Assembly: GCF_000701345.1 (NCBI RefSeq)
Contig: NZ_JNIJ01000008.1
Span: forward strand, 182,747-246,746
DNA: 64,000 nt
Origin: Bradyrhizobium sp. URHD0069
GTDB lineage: Bacteria > Pseudomonadota > Alphaproteobacteria > Rhizobiales > Xanthobacteraceae
Direction: 5' to 3'
The notes below the pieces were generated by a model. It was not told where the DNA came from. It ran no database searches and saw nothing but the letters and a program-made list of their open reading frames with translations. The translations under genes were made by a program, and so were the position numbers. This document shows positions 44,266 to 55,161 of the stretch, one piece after another (the first letter of the stretch is position 1; every line of letters begins with the position of its first letter).

Positions 44266-44453
44266 CTGCCCATCATCATCCGCTTTTTCATGCGCCGCCC
44301 GCTGGATTTGACGGAAAAATTGCCTGTCCGGTCGAAATCGGCGGCGCTGCTGCCAAAACGCCCGAGCCTCGGCGGCTATGCCCGAATGGGGTTGGAGCCG
44401 CTGTCGAAATTGGCTAGTAATTCCGCGCCGCCTGCTGAGTTCGAGGACCGGGA

Positions 44454-45212
44454 ATGACCTATTGCTGCGGAGTGTTGGTGCGGGACGGGCTGGTCATGAT
44501 CGCTGACACGCGGACCAATGCCGGTCTCGACAATGTCTCGACCTTTCGCAAACTCCATGTCTTCAGCAAGCCGGGCGAGCGCATCATGGCGGTCGCGACC
44601 GCCGGCAATCTGGCGATCAGCCAGTCGGTGCTGTCGACCCTGACCGAAGGGCTTGAAGATCCGCACACCGGCGACATCGAAACACTGTTGAATGCGCCGA
44701 CGATGTTTCAGGCGGCGCAGCGCATCGGCCGGGCGATCCGTGCGGTGCACGCCACCGAAGGCGTCGCGCTACAGTCCGAGGACATCAATTTCGACGTGTC
44801 GTTCCTGTTCGGCGGCCAAATCAAGGGCTCGCGAATGCGGCTGTTCATGGTCTACCCGGCCGGCAACTTCATCGAATGCACCACCGACACTCCCTATTTG
44901 CAGATCGGCGAGCACAAATACGGCAAGCCGGTGCTCGACCGCGCCATGCATTACGACGTCGAACTGTACGAAGCGCTCAAGACCGGCCTGATCTCCATGG
45001 ACTCGACGATGCGTTCCAATCTCGGCGTCGGTCTGCCGATCGACGTGCTGGTGGTGCGCTCCGACGTCTGCGACGCCGACCTCAATCACCGCATCGAAGC
45101 GGGCGAGCCGTACTTTCACGATCTGCGGTCCCGCTGGTCGGCGGCGCTGCGCGCGGCGCACCAGAATATTCCAAGACCACCCTACAAGACCGAAACAGAA
45201 CCAAAAACCTAA
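44454..45212 (+). CDS. Proteasome-type protease Anbu (ancestral beta subunit)
   Basis: 252 residues. The start [20 protein letters not shown] fits the Anbu family: Thr2 would be the N-terminal nucleophile after Met removal, followed by Asp and Lys-type proteasome positions (ADTRTNAG). The length and GDIETLLN / SQSVLSTL segments agree. Anbu assembles as an open-ring or helical particle rather than a 20S barrel. It is the fourth gene of the ATP-grasp operon, suggesting disposal or maturation of modified peptides. Confidence 0.92.
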   Translation: MTYCCGVLVRDGLVMIADTRTNAGLDNVSTFRKLHVFSKPGERIMAVATAGNLAISQSVLSTLTEGLEDPHTGDIETLLNAPTMFQAAQRIGRAIRAVHATEGVALQSEDINFDVSFLFGGQIKGSRMRLFMVYPAGNFIECTTDTPYLQIGEHKYGKPVLDRAMHYDVELYEALKTGLISMDSTMRSNLGVGLPIDVLVVRSDVCDADLNHRIEAGEPYFHDLRSRWSAALRAAHQNIPRPPYKTETEPKT

Positions 45213-45226
45213 AGGTAAGGAAACAA

Positions 45227-45985
45227 ATGGCCGAGGCAGGAAACAGAATAGCAGCGGTAACCGGGGCAGGCACCGGCGTCGGACGCGCGGCATCGCTGGC
45301 GCTGATGAACGCCGGATTTACCGTGGTGCTCGCCGGGCGGCGCATCGACAAGCTGGAAGAGACCAAAAAGCTCGGAGAGCATTTCGGCAAGAGCCTTGCC
45401 GTTTCCGCCGACATGGCCGATCCCAGTTCGATCGCCGCACTATTCGCCAAGGTAATGGACGTCTATGGCCGGCTCGATGTTCTCTTCAACAACGCCGGCA
45501 TGGGCGCGCCGCCGGTGCCGTTTGAGGATTTGAGCCTGGCGCAATGGCAGGCGGTGGTCGCCACCAATCTCACCGCACCGTTTCTGTGCACCCAGCACGC
45601 GTTCCGGATCATGAAGGACCAGACCCCGCGCGGCGGCCGCATCATCAACAACGGCTCGATCTCGGCGCACGCGCCGCGGCCGTTCTCCTCGGCCTACACC
45701 TCCACCAAACACGCCATTACCGGCCTGACCAAAGCGACCAACCTCGACGGCCGCGCCTACGACATCGCGGTCGGACAGATCGACATCGGCAACGCCGCAA
45801 CCCCGATGACGGACCGCATGGTCGATGGCGTGCTGCAGCCCGACGGCCGCAAGATCCCCGAGCCGCGCATGGACGCCAAGGCAGTAGGTGACGCGGTCGC
45901 CTATATGGCCAACCTGCCGCTCGACGCCAACGTGCTGTTCATGACGGTGATGGCGAGCAAAATGCCGTTCGTCGGACGGGGGTAA
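45227..45985 (+). CDS. Short-chain dehydrogenase/reductase
   Basis: 252 residues from the ATG at 45227, 14 bases after the Anbu stop. SDR motifs: cofactor TGxxxGxG as [13 protein letters not shown] (about 11), NNAG in [11 protein letters not shown] (about 87), Ser in NNGSISAHA and YxxxK in [11 protein letters not shown] (about 158). It oxidises or reduces an unknown alcohol/ketone with NAD(P). Close spacing suggests co-transcription with the Anbu gene, but SDRs are not a constant member of that cluster. Confidence 0.9.
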   Translation: MAEAGNRIAAVTGAGTGVGRAASLALMNAGFTVVLAGRRIDKLEETKKLGEHFGKSLAVSADMADPSSIAALFAKVMDVYGRLDVLFNNAGMGAPPVPFEDLSLAQWQAVVATNLTAPFLCTQHAFRIMKDQTPRGGRIINNGSISAHAPRPFSSAYTSTKHAITGLTKATNLDGRAYDIAVGQIDIGNAATPMTDRMVDGVLQPDGRKIPEPRMDAKAVGDAVAYMANLPLDANVLFMTVMASKMPFVGRG

Positions 45986-46005
45986 GTCAGCGCCTGGCGC
46001 AGCAC

Positions 46006-46125
46006 CGTCATTGCGAGTCCAACGGGTCGCGCGAATGCGCGCCCGATGACAGGCTCCGCGAAGCAATCCAGAAGGCTGCAAAGCAAGACTGGATTGCTTT
46101 GTCCGCTGCGCTCCTCGCAATGACG
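46006..46125. repeat. Palindromic intergenic repeat, family A (long form)
   Basis: Arms CGTCATTGCGAGTCCAACGG and GAAGCAATCCAG pair with CTGGATTGCTTTG and CTCCTCGCAATGACG. It contains the inserted segment with CGCGCGAATGCGCGCCCGAT shared with the first copy at 29284. Confidence 0.85.
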
Positions 46126-46213
46126 CCCGGACTATTTCGCGCTCTGAGGACGAACCACAGCATTGCGCTTTCAGGCGCGCCGCGATCATAATCGCCCCGG
46201 GCTCGGGGGGATC

Positions 46214-47506
46214 ATGCTTCAACTGCAATCGGCGTTTGGCGTGTTCGCGTTGCTGGCGATCGCATGGGTATTCAGCGAAAACCGCCGCGCGGTCTCGCTG
46301 AGGCAGGCTGCTGTTGGACTTTTCGTCACGATCCTGACCGCTGTCGCGCTATCTAAGCTTACCTTCGTCGCGCATGCGTTTGGTGTGATCAACGACGCCG
46401 TCGGCGCAATTTCGTCGGCCTCGCGCGCGGGCACCTCTTTCGTCTTCGGCTATCTCGGCGGCGGCGCGCTGCCGTTTGACGTCAAGGCACCCGGCGCGGA
46501 TTTCATCCTGGCGTTTCAGGCGCTGCCCATCGTACTGGTCATGAGCGTACTCACCACACTGTTGTTCTACTGGCGCATTCTGCCGCCTGTGGTGCGCGGC
46601 ATGGCGTGGCTATTGGAGCGCACCCTCGGTGTCGGCGGCGCGGTCGGGCTGTCCACCGCCGCGAATATCTTTCTCGGCATGGTAGAAGCGCCGTTGTTCA
46701 TCCGCCCCTACCTCGCGCAGCTGACGCGCAGCGAATTGTTCCTGGTGATGACCGGCGGCATGGCGGGAATCGCCGGCACCGTGCTGGTGCTCTACGCCAC
46801 GTTGCTGGCGCCGCTGATCCCGGATGCGGCTGCGCATTTCGTCATTGCGTCGGTGCTCGGCGCGCCTGCGGCGATTCTGATCAGCCTGATCATGGTGCCC
46901 GAGATCAGCGACAGGCGCACCGGCGGCGCGCTTGGCGATCCCCGGGTCGCGCTTGGCGATCCCCGGGTCGCGCTTGGCGATCCCGATATGCACGCCTCCT
47001 CTACCATGGATGCGATCGTCAAAGGCACGGTCGCCGGCCTCGAACTCTTGCTCAATATCGTCGCGATGCTGCTCGTGCTGGTGGCGCTGGTGTATCTCGT
47101 CAACGCGATCCTCGGACTGCTGCCGAATGTCGGTGGCGCCGGAATCTCGCTGCAGCGGATGCTCGGTTACGCGATGGCACCGGTGTGCTGGCTGATGGGG
47201 CTGCCCTGGCCGCAGGCGGTCACGGCAGGCAGCCTGATGGGGATCAAGACCGTGCTGAACGAATTGGTCGCCTATGTCGATTTATCGAAGCTCGGTCCCG
47301 ATGCGCTCGATTCCCGCTCACGGCTGATCATGCTGTATGCAATGTCCGGCTTTGCCAATTTCGCCAGCCTCGGCATCATGATCGGCGGCCTCGGCACCAT
47401 GGCGCCCGAGCGCCGCAACGAGATCAATTCGCTTGGACTGAAATCGATCGCCTCGGGCACGCTGACGACCTGCCTGATGGGCGCGATCGTCGGAGTGTTG
47501 AATTGA
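46214..47506 (+). CDS. Nucleoside transporter (NupC/CNT family)
   Basis: 430 residues from the ATG at 46214 (GGGGGG upstream). Concentrative nucleoside transporter motifs: GTSFVFGYLGGGALPF (about 76-92), STAANIFLGMVEAPLFIRPYL split across about 160-180, and NELVAYVDLS (about 345) with SGFANFASLGIMIGGLG (about 380). About ten membrane helices. It imports nucleosides with H+ or Na+. A 7-residue unit ALGDPRV is repeated in tandem near residue 240, in a loop. An alternative start at 46163 is less likely. Confidence 0.92.
   Translation: MLQLQSAFGVFALLAIAWVFSENRRAVSLRQAAVGLFVTILTAVALSKLTFVAHAFGVINDAVGAISSASRAGTSFVFGYLGGGALPFDVKAPGADFILAFQALPIVLVMSVLTTLLFYWRILPPVVRGMAWLLERTLGVGGAVGLSTAANIFLGMVEAPLFIRPYLAQLTRSELFLVMTGGMAGIAGTVLVLYATLLAPLIPDAAAHFVIASVLGAPAAILISLIMVPEISDRRTGGALGDPRVALGDPRVALGDPDMHASSTMDAIVKGTVAGLELLLNIVAMLLVLVALVYLVNAILGLLPNVGGAGISLQRMLGYAMAPVCWLMGLPWPQAVTAGSLMGIKTVLNELVAYVDLSKLGPDALDSRSRLIMLYAMSGFANFASLGIMIGGLGTMAPERRNEINSLGLKSIASGTLTTCLMGAIVGVLN
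46927..46984 (+). repeat. 21-bp in-frame tandem repeat inside the nucleoside transporter gene
   Basis: GCGCTTGGCGATCCC occurs three times, the first two followed by CGGGTC, giving two exact 21-base units and a partial third. The reading frame is preserved, adding ALGDPRV units to a loop after RRTGG. The exact identity of the units suggests a recent slippage event. Confidence 0.95.
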
Positions 47507-47550
47507 TTTTTATTCCGCGCGACGCGTCTTCGACGCGCCCTGGAATGACG

Positions 47551-48102
47551 TTAGCTCGCGAGTTCGACGGTCTTGAACTCCGCCGGCAGGATGACTTCCA
47601 GCAATTCGACGTCGTCGGAATAGTCGCGGATCAGATGCTTGATGCGGGGCGGCTGGGTCCAGCAGCTGCCCTCTTTCATCAGTGTTTCGCCCTGCCCTTC
47701 CATGTAGGTTTTGACCCAGCCTTTCAGGACATAGACCATCTGAAATTCGACGTCGTGGAAGTGCAGTTTTGATACCTCCGCCGGATTGCACGGCCCGATC
47801 AGCCGGATCACATGTGCTTGGGCCAGGCCGTGGGTCGCATCCGCAATGCCGAGATCGCGGTATTGCGCGTAGGCGCGCAAGCCGTCGGCCTTAAAATCCT
47901 CGTCGCGATGATGGCTGATAGCAATGCGCTGCTTCGGACGCGGGCGCGGTTTCGCGGCCGGCAGCCCGCGCGCCTTGGTGTTGCGATCTTTGGCCTTGAT
48001 CGTTTTTCGCGCCGCGGATTTGGCGGCGGGCTTCCGCGCCGGCGATTTTTTCTGCGCGGCGGTTTTAGCCGCGGCCCGCGATGTCGGCTTCTGCTTGGCC
48101 AT
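47551..48102 (-). CDS. Cupin protein with Lys/Ala-rich N-terminal tail
   Basis: 183 residues from the ATG at 48102 (GGGGAG seven bases upstream). Residues 1-60 are built of Lys, Ala, Pro and Arg (KPTSRAAAKTAAQKKSPARK), like the tail of histone H1-like proteins. Residues 70-183 form one cupin: HFHDVEFQMVYVLKGW supplies the metal-binding His-x-His and Glu, and PPRIKHLIRDY the last His. The tail may bind nucleic acid or be a disordered spacer. No partner gene is evident. Confidence 0.8.
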   Translation of the reverse strand: MAKQKPTSRAAAKTAAQKKSPARKPAAKSAARKTIKAKDRNTKARGLPAAKPRPRPKQRIAISHHRDEDFKADGLRAYAQYRDLGIADATHGLAQAHVIRLIGPCNPAEVSKLHFHDVEFQMVYVLKGWVKTYMEGQGETLMKEGSCWTQPPRIKHLIRDYSDDVELLEVILPAEFKTVELAS

Positions 48103-48250
48103 CGGTACTCTCCCCTTCGGTTTATACGGAGAGGATAGCACAGCTCGAAGTGCGCAGGGTGGGCAAAGCGCAGCGCTCCCACCAGCGCGCGTCATTGTTG
48201 CATCAACAGGTGGGCGCGGCGAGAAGAGCGGCTTTGCGCACCCCTACAAA

Positions 48251-48535
48251 TCAGTGCAACCTGAACTCGCCGTCGACGGCGCGCAGCTCGGCAGGCTTGA
48301 TCAGCTTGGAGTGCGCCACGGTGACGGCGAACAGCGGGCCCTCGAGCTTCTGTTGCCAGAACGAGAGAAAATTTTTCAACGCCGGGAAATTCGGAAACAG
48401 GTCGTAATTTTGCCAGACGTAAGTTTGCAAAAGCGAGGGATGATCCGGCATCCGATACAGAATTTGCGCCGTCGTTAGCCCGTAACCCAGCACCTGTTTC
48501 CGGAAATCCTCGGAAACACCAACCCGCGAGACCAT
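48251..48535 (-). CDS. usg: Usg family protein
   Basis: 94 residues from the ATG at 48535, chosen for GGAGG six bases upstream. The protein matches the alphaproteobacterial Usg family: LTTAQILYRMPDHPSLLQTY (about 21-40), WQNYDLFPNFPAL and the C-terminal AVDGEFRLH. Usg was first described upstream of the tryptophan genes in other species and has no known function. No trp genes are near here. Confidence 0.85.
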   Translation of the reverse strand: MVSRVGVSEDFRKQVLGYGLTTAQILYRMPDHPSLLQTYVWQNYDLFPNFPALKNFLSFWQQKLEGPLFAVTVAHSKLIKPAELRAVDGEFRLH

Positions 48536-48592
48536 GCCAACCTCCATTGCTGGAGCGCATTTTCCGAAGTGGCCGCCGACCGGGAGAGCCAC

Positions 48593-48802
48593 CCGGTGGA
48601 GATGCGCTCACATGAGAGAAATGTGACGCACGATACCAACCCATCACAAGCCTAAATGTTTAATGATCTGTTGAAATTTGCTGCGTTAGCAGCAGCTTAC
48701 CGCAGGTGCTAATACGGGCCTTCGTCGCCGGCCGGCCGAATTAATGATGACCAAGGATTTTGGCAGGCACCCTATTTGAGTGCCAAGTTTTCTGCTAAAG
48801 GC
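48593..48802. other. Intergenic region upstream of groESL, distal part
   Basis: No gene is seen. Together with the promoter and CIRCE element it makes up the 320 bases before groES. Confidence 0.4.
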
Positions 48803-48831
48803 CTTGCCCACGGGACAAAGTTGGCTTATGT
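48803..48831 (+). promoter_or_regulatory. RpoH-type heat-shock promoter of groESL
   Basis: CTTG at 48803 and CTTATGT at 48825 are separated by 18 bases, fitting the alphaproteobacterial heat-shock consensus CTTG-N17/18-CYTATNT. The start site would fall near 48838, just before the CIRCE element. Confidence 0.6.
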
Positions 48832-48845
48832 CCACCTCACCTGAG

Positions 48846-48872
48846 CTAGCACTCGCTAGCACGGACTGCCAA
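48846..48872. promoter_or_regulatory. CIRCE element (HrcA operator)
   Basis: Left half CTAGCACTC matches the consensus TTAGCACTC at 8 of 9 positions. After exactly nine bases the right half GACTGCCAA matches GAGTGCTAA at 7 of 9. Location between the promoter and the groES ribosome binding site is where HrcA operators normally lie. Confidence 0.75.
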
Positions 48873-48916
48873 TTTTCCAAAACTCTGCAACATCTTCAAA
48901 AGCTTAGGAGGACTGC

Positions 48917-49234
48917 ATGAAATTCCGTCCGCTTCACGACCGCGTTGTGGTCAAGCGTATCGATGCCGAAGAAAAGACAGCTGGCGGCATCATCATTCCG
49001 GACACTGCCAAGGAAAAGCCCTCGCAGGGCGAAATCACCGCGGTCGGTCCGGGCGGCCGTGACGAATCCGGCAAGCTGATCCCGATCGACCTCAAGGTCG
49101 GTGATCGCGTGCTGTTCGGCAAATGGTCGGGCACCGAGGTCAAGATCGATGGCCAAGAGCTGCTGATCATGAAGGAGAGCGACATCATGGGCGTTCTCAC
49201 CGACGTTCCCGCCGCCAAGAAGAAAGCCGCTTAG
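48917..49234 (+). CDS. groES: Co-chaperonin GroES
   Basis: 105 residues, slightly longer than E. coli GroES. Typical opening [20 protein letters not shown] with the mobile loop [20 protein letters not shown] (about 16-35), and the C-terminal YxI-like segment replaced by [19 protein letters not shown] lies six to eight bases upstream. It caps the GroEL folding chamber. Its gene is separated from groEL by about 147 bases that hold an intergenic repeat. Confidence 0.97.
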   Translation: MKFRPLHDRVVVKRIDAEEKTAGGIIIPDTAKEKPSQGEITAVGPGGRDESGKLIPIDLKVGDRVLFGKWSGTEVKIDGQELLIMKESDIMGVLTDVPAAKKKAA

Positions 49235-51025
<1,791 letters not shown>

Positions 51026-51055
51026 TCCACGCCTCTCAGGCGATATCAAGAATGC

Positions 51056-51090
51056 AAAACCCCGGCAGCGATGCCGGGGTTTTTGTTTTG
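51056..51090. terminator. Bidirectional Rho-independent terminator
   Basis: AAAACCCCGGCA / TGCCGGGGTTTT with a GCGA loop, followed by TTGTTTTGG on the plus strand. A-rich sequence on the other side gives T residues on the minus strand as well. It serves groEL and, convergently, the DUF2778 gene. Confidence 0.85.
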
Positions 51091-51122
51091 GACAAGTTCG
51101 CGAGTACCAACGACCGCCCCGC

Positions 51123-52289
51123 TCACTCCACCCTTGCCACAACCGCGAGCCGCTTGATCCCCTGATGGCGGTAGGCGTCCAGGAATGCGTAGTAGTCCTT
51201 GAACGACACGCAGCCGTTGGAGTCGCCGTTCGGGCCGAGCATGTAGGTGTGCGCGAGAAGGCCGCTGCGGCCGAAGATCTTGTCCTCACCGCCGATCGGA
51301 GTGAGCCGCAGCGCCGGCACGCCGTGGAACAGCGCCTCGCGCGGTGACAGCTCGTAGATGTGCGGCGGGGTCACGCCCTGCATCCGCACATGCGCAAAAC
51401 GCACGTCATCGAGCTTGGCGCCGAGTCCCGAATGCGCCTCCAGCACGGTGCCGTCCGGCAGGTAAACCTTGCGCGCCGCAATGTCGTAGACGGCGGTAGA
51501 GCGATCGTAAGGCGCCGATCCCCCGAGCATCGGGTTCTGCTCCCTTGGCAGGCTGCCGGTCACGCTGACATCGGCGGAGGCGTATGACAGCAACGATCCG
51601 TGCGACGGTTCCTTGCCCCACAGTTTTTCGACCATGTTGGGCTTCCCACCGGAAGCGATCGACATGATGGCCGCCTTGGCGCGCTGCGCCATGTCCTTGA
51701 CGGAAGCGCCCGCGTCCCTCGCCCGCTTGGCATCGGCAGGGTCCGTCGCCGGCGCGAGTGACGCAACTTTGGTAGCTGCCGGCTGCGGCGCGATCTGTTT
51801 CGGCTTCGGCGCTTCGACCGGCGCAGACTGCGAAGCGTGTTTCGGCGCGTCAGCCGGCTTTCGACCTTCGACGGGCGGTGACGATGAAGCGAATTTTGGC
51901 GCTTCGGGTTGCGACCGCGGTTCGACGGATTGCGGTGATGCCGCGCCAAAGCGGTCGTTGAAGTCGAGCGGTGACATCGACGCGACCGTGAGCGGCGGCG
52001 AAATCACGGGAGCCGGTTCGGGAAGTGCGTCAAGAGCATTGGTGGTGACCGGCGCCGGCTTTACGGCTGCAACGACGGATGACCGAACTACGGGGGCATC
52101 AAAGTTTCCGCCGGCCATGGTCGGATAGATGCTGGCGCCGAAAACATGGGCATGCAGATTCCAGGCGCAGCCCAGCACCAGGCAGGCGACCGCGGCACTT
52201 CCCAAAACATGGTTAGGAAAGGCTTTACGGGATGAACGTCGGGGATGTTGTGACGCAAATTTGCCGGACGCACTGATACTGGTACTCAT
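51123..52289 (-). CDS. DUF2778 (L,D-transpeptidase-fold) periplasmic protein
   Basis: 388 residues. A basic N terminus leads into one membrane segment (about 28-45). A long Pro/Ala/Ser-rich linker (60-200) reaches to the C-terminal domain (230-388). That domain has His in LEAHSGLGAK, a second in LLAHTYMLGP and Cys in DSNGCVSFKDY, as in the DUF2778 group related to L,D-transpeptidases, which includes peptidoglycan-cutting T6SS effectors. Here the linker and anchor suggest a cell-wall enzyme working on the cell's own peptidoglycan. It shares a terminator with groEL. Confidence 0.85.
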   Translation of the reverse strand: MSTSISASGKFASQHPRRSSRKAFPNHVLGSAAVACLVLGCAWNLHAHVFGASIYPTMAGGNFDAPVVRSSVVAAVKPAPVTTNALDALPEPAPVISPPLTVASMSPLDFNDRFGAASPQSVEPRSQPEAPKFASSSPPVEGRKPADAPKHASQSAPVEAPKPKQIAPQPAATKVASLAPATDPADAKRARDAGASVKDMAQRAKAAIMSIASGGKPNMVEKLWGKEPSHGSLLSYASADVSVTGSLPREQNPMLGGSAPYDRSTAVYDIAARKVYLPDGTVLEAHSGLGAKLDDVRFAHVRMQGVTPPHIYELSPREALFHGVPALRLTPIGGEDKIFGRSGLLAHTYMLGPNGDSNGCVSFKDYYAFLDAYRHQGIKRLAVVARVE

Positions 52290-52679
52290 TCGCCTTGCAT
52301 CTAGACAGGTTCCACCTAGTTCCTTTCAGGCCGCGTTCGACTGCAATTTTCCAGCAGATCTGCGAACGCTGACCTGTGCGCGATGTTTTTTCGGAAATCC
52401 CCGAAAAATATCTCGCAGAGGCGCGGAGCGTCATTAAGGCGACTTTTAGTTAAATGCGGATTAAGTGCGGGCGGATGTTGGGCACGTCGAACGCGGGGCC
52501 GGTTCCGAACTCAAATCAACCTCCTCTGCCGTGATTGCGGTCCAGCGGCGGCGTTAATGGCGCGCGCGAATGTGCGCCCGATGAGCGGCTCGGCGAAGCA
52601 ATCCAGCAACAGCGAGCAAGCACTGGATTGCTTCGTCGCAAGTGTTCGTCGCAAACGACGAAGTAACATTCAGAGGGCG
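52290..52679. other. Intergenic region with a degenerate family A repeat
   Basis: No gene is recognised. The first half is unremarkable apart from low GC near 52380-52450. The second half holds the repeat annotated separately. Confidence 0.45.
52532..52663. repeat. Degenerate palindromic repeat, family A
   Basis: GTGATTGCGG at the left, CGCGCGCGAATGTGCGCCCG, GCGAAGCAATCCAG, then CACTGGATTGCTTCGTCGCA match the long form of family A, but the outer CGTCATTGCGAG arms are altered. Confidence 0.7.
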
Positions 52680-53405
52680 TCAGTAACTCAGCGTCGGATA
52701 CCAGTCCGTGCCTCGCCCCTCCGGCGTCACATCCAGAATGGTCCAGAGCGGCATCAGGTCGGGCGCGCCGCGCGGGTCCTGTCCGGGATCGGCTGACGCA
52801 CCATTCATCTCGCCGCCCCAGAAGTGCCTGATTTTCCCGTCCCGCCGCGTGAACACGTTGAACGCAGCGTCATCGCCGCCGTCCTTGGTCAGCGCATGAT
52901 AATCGCGGCTGAATTCGCCCGAGAGGTCCGAGAACAACGGCAGATAATGCCAGCCGCGCTCCCGCTTGAAGGCTACAAGCCGTTCGATCGGCGACCGCGC
53001 CACCACCGCGAGCGCGACGCGCTGCTGAATGTCCGGCACCTCGCCGTCCCACGCGCTGAGTAACGACGTGCACATCGGGCACGGCCGCTCGCGCTGCGGC
53101 CCGAACATGTAGCTGTAGATCACCAGCGTCTGCTTGTCGCCGAACAGATCGGCGAAAGACGCAAGCCCGTTCTCGCCGACGAAAGCATAATTCTTCTTGA
53201 CCTCGCCGCCGGGCGGCAGCGCGCGGCGCTGTTCGGCGACGCGTTCGATGTGACGGCGAAGTTCGATCTCTTCAGCCAGCAGCGCTTCGCGGGCGCGGCG
53301 ATATTCGGCGCTCTCGTTAGGAAAGCGAACATTGCTTGCGCGCGCGAGCTCGGCGGCGGGTTTCAACGTGGAACTGGTTGCGGATTTCACGGGGGAACTG
53401 CTCAT
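52680..53405 (-). CDS. DUF899 family (thioredoxin-like) protein
   Basis: 241 residues. It has the DUF899 pattern: an N-terminal helical region with EIELRRHIERVAEQRRALPP, then LVIYSYMFGPQRERPCPMCT (about 92-111, thioredoxin-like CPMC) and NVFTRRDGKIRHFWGGEM (about 180-200). A CxxC that could be redox-active is conserved. There is no signal peptide. Function is unproven. Confidence 0.88.
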   Translation of the reverse strand: MSSSPVKSATSSTLKPAAELARASNVRFPNESAEYRRAREALLAEEIELRRHIERVAEQRRALPPGGEVKKNYAFVGENGLASFADLFGDKQTLVIYSYMFGPQRERPCPMCTSLLSAWDGEVPDIQQRVALAVVARSPIERLVAFKRERGWHYLPLFSDLSGEFSRDYHALTKDGGDDAAFNVFTRRDGKIRHFWGGEMNGASADPGQDPRGAPDLMPLWTILDVTPEGRGTDWYPTLSY

Positions 53406-53521
53406 AGCCTGCCTCGCTTTCGATGGGTCTTCGGTGAAAGACGTTCGGCCAGGCTTTGATCCGACACGAGGCTGAAATTTTTTCGACGCGCCTACATTTT
53501 TAAACGCGCCTATAATTGACC

Positions 53522-53625
53522 CGTCATACTCCGCGAAAGCGGGGTATCCAGTACGCCGCGGCCTCTCGATTCCATCGCTAGCTCCTCTGGAGTACTGGGT
53601 CGCTCGGTCAAGCCGGGCGATGACG
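53522..53625. repeat. Intergenic repeat, family C
   Basis: CGTCATACTCCGCGAAAGCG, GGGGTATCCAGTACGCCGCG, then CTCTGGAGTACTGGGTCG and GGGCGATGACG; it matches the copy at 63616-63754 over most of its length. Confidence 0.85.
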
Positions 53626-53648
53626 CTGTATATGGCCGCTTCGCCGCC

Positions 53649-55154
53649 CTACTCCAGTTCCGGCGGCGGGGAGCGATCGAGCACGTCGCCGTTTGGCCCC
53701 TTGAGCAGATCGATCGCGTAGGTTTCGATCGTAAGCGGGCCGCGCTTGCGCGTGAGCTCAGCGACCGTTTCCACCCGCCCAAACATTTCCGTCAGGTTAG
53801 GCCGGCCACCGGGCTGCCGCACCTCGTCAACATAGAGCAGCTTGCCCGCAAGCAGCGCTGGATCCGGCTCGGGCATATTGATCCAGCGGATGCGCTGGTT
53901 CTGCTGCAGCACGCAGGTGCCCTTGGGCAGGTAGAAAGCGAGCCAGCCAGTGGTGCCGTAATCCGGCGCCAGCAAGCAAGCGGCACCGACGCGCATACGG
54001 ACCGCCTCGATCTCGCCGGCAAGCTCGCGCCAGCCGACGCCGACGCTGCGCACGGTAGGGTCGCGACGATAGGCTGACAACACGCCGGTGTTGGCCTGCA
54101 CGATCAGTAACGCAAACATCAAAATTCCTGTTGGCGCGGCCCAGCGCAGGCAAAAATCGACGACCCGCTGCTGGCGCGTGTCCCATCGCGTGAGATCGGC
54201 GGCAACCGCGGCCGCAATCGCGAATGCCGGATAAACCGGCGCAAACCAATTCGCCTCGACGCGCGCGTGCAGCGAATGCCAGATGAAATACACGACGATC
54301 GTCCAGAACGTCGCATTGATCAGCGCGCGCGCGTCCGATGCGCCGACATTGCGCTTAACTAGCGCGTAAAGTCCCATGGCGCCCAGGATGAACACTAACG
54401 GCGTTGCGAACGCGATCTGGGTCGGGATCAATTCGCCAATGAACGCCAGACGGAAATCTTCGATGCGAGCGCGGCCGATCTGCTTGATGAAGGACACCCA
54501 GTGGTGTTCGGCATTCCAGAGGATGACCGGCGAGAATATCGCCAGCGCTACAAGGCTTCCGAGATACGGCCAGGGCGAGACCAGCCAGCGCCGCAATTTT
54601 GGAACGCTTGCCAGCCAGATCAGGATCGCCGGGCCGAAAAACAGCGCGGTATATTTCGACAGTAACGCCGTGCCGACCGCGGCGCCGACCGCAAGCCACC
54701 ACGCGCCCCGCCCGGTTTCCAAAACTTTCGCCAGAAAAAACAAAATAAAGCTGGAGGCCACCAGCAGCGGAGCATCCGGCGTGACGATCAGGGTACCGAC
54801 CGCCGCCATCAAGGTGACATTCAGGAGAATGGTTGCGGTCGCCCCCACCCGTGGCCCGCCAAACAGTATGGTGGCGGTGCGATAAACCGCCCAACTCATC
54901 GGCAGCGCCAGCAATATCGACACCAGCCGTACGCCCAACTCCGTATCGCCGGCAATCATGGTGCCGAGACGAATCACGATGGCGACGCCAGGCGGATGAT
55001 CGTAGTAACCACCGGCAAGATGCTTCGACCACATCCAGTAATAGGCTTCGTCGAACGTCAGCGGCGTCCATGCGGCGGCGACCAGCCGTACCGCCACCAG
55101 CGCCAGGATTGTGACCGCTGTGTTGCGGACCAGCCGCACATCGCCCGCAGTCAT
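53649..55154 (-). CDS. Glycosyltransferase family 39/ArnT-like membrane protein
   Basis: 501 residues with about 11-12 membrane helices. The periplasmic-loop motif DEAYYWMWSKHLAGGYYDHP (about 35-54) is the GT-C signature of ArnT/PMT family enzymes that use polyprenyl-phosphate sugar donors. It lies 7 bases after the GT2-GtrA gene on the same strand. Together they probably make and transfer a lipid-linked sugar to a surface molecule such as lipid A or a hopanoid (inference). Confidence 0.88.
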   Translation of the reverse strand: MTAGDVRLVRNTAVTILALVAVRLVAAAWTPLTFDEAYYWMWSKHLAGGYYDHPPGVAIVIRLGTMIAGDTELGVRLVSILLALPMSWAVYRTATILFGGPRVGATATILLNVTLMAAVGTLIVTPDAPLLVASSFILFFLAKVLETGRGAWWLAVGAAVGTALLSKYTALFFGPAILIWLASVPKLRRWLVSPWPYLGSLVALAIFSPVILWNAEHHWVSFIKQIGRARIEDFRLAFIGELIPTQIAFATPLVFILGAMGLYALVKRNVGASDARALINATFWTIVVYFIWHSLHARVEANWFAPVYPAFAIAAAVAADLTRWDTRQQRVVDFCLRWAAPTGILMFALLIVQANTGVLSAYRRDPTVRSVGVGWRELAGEIEAVRMRVGAACLLAPDYGTTGWLAFYLPKGTCVLQQNQRIRWINMPEPDPALLAGKLLYVDEVRQPGGRPNLTEMFGRVETVAELTRKRGPLTIETYAIDLLKGPNGDVLDRSPPPELE

Positions 55155-55161
55155 GGAACAT

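Noticed and set aside
46927..46984. Possible CRISPR-like direct repeats
   Set aside because: The 21-bp units are contiguous, without spacers, and keep the reading frame of a transporter gene. No CRISPR array or cas gene was found in the window.
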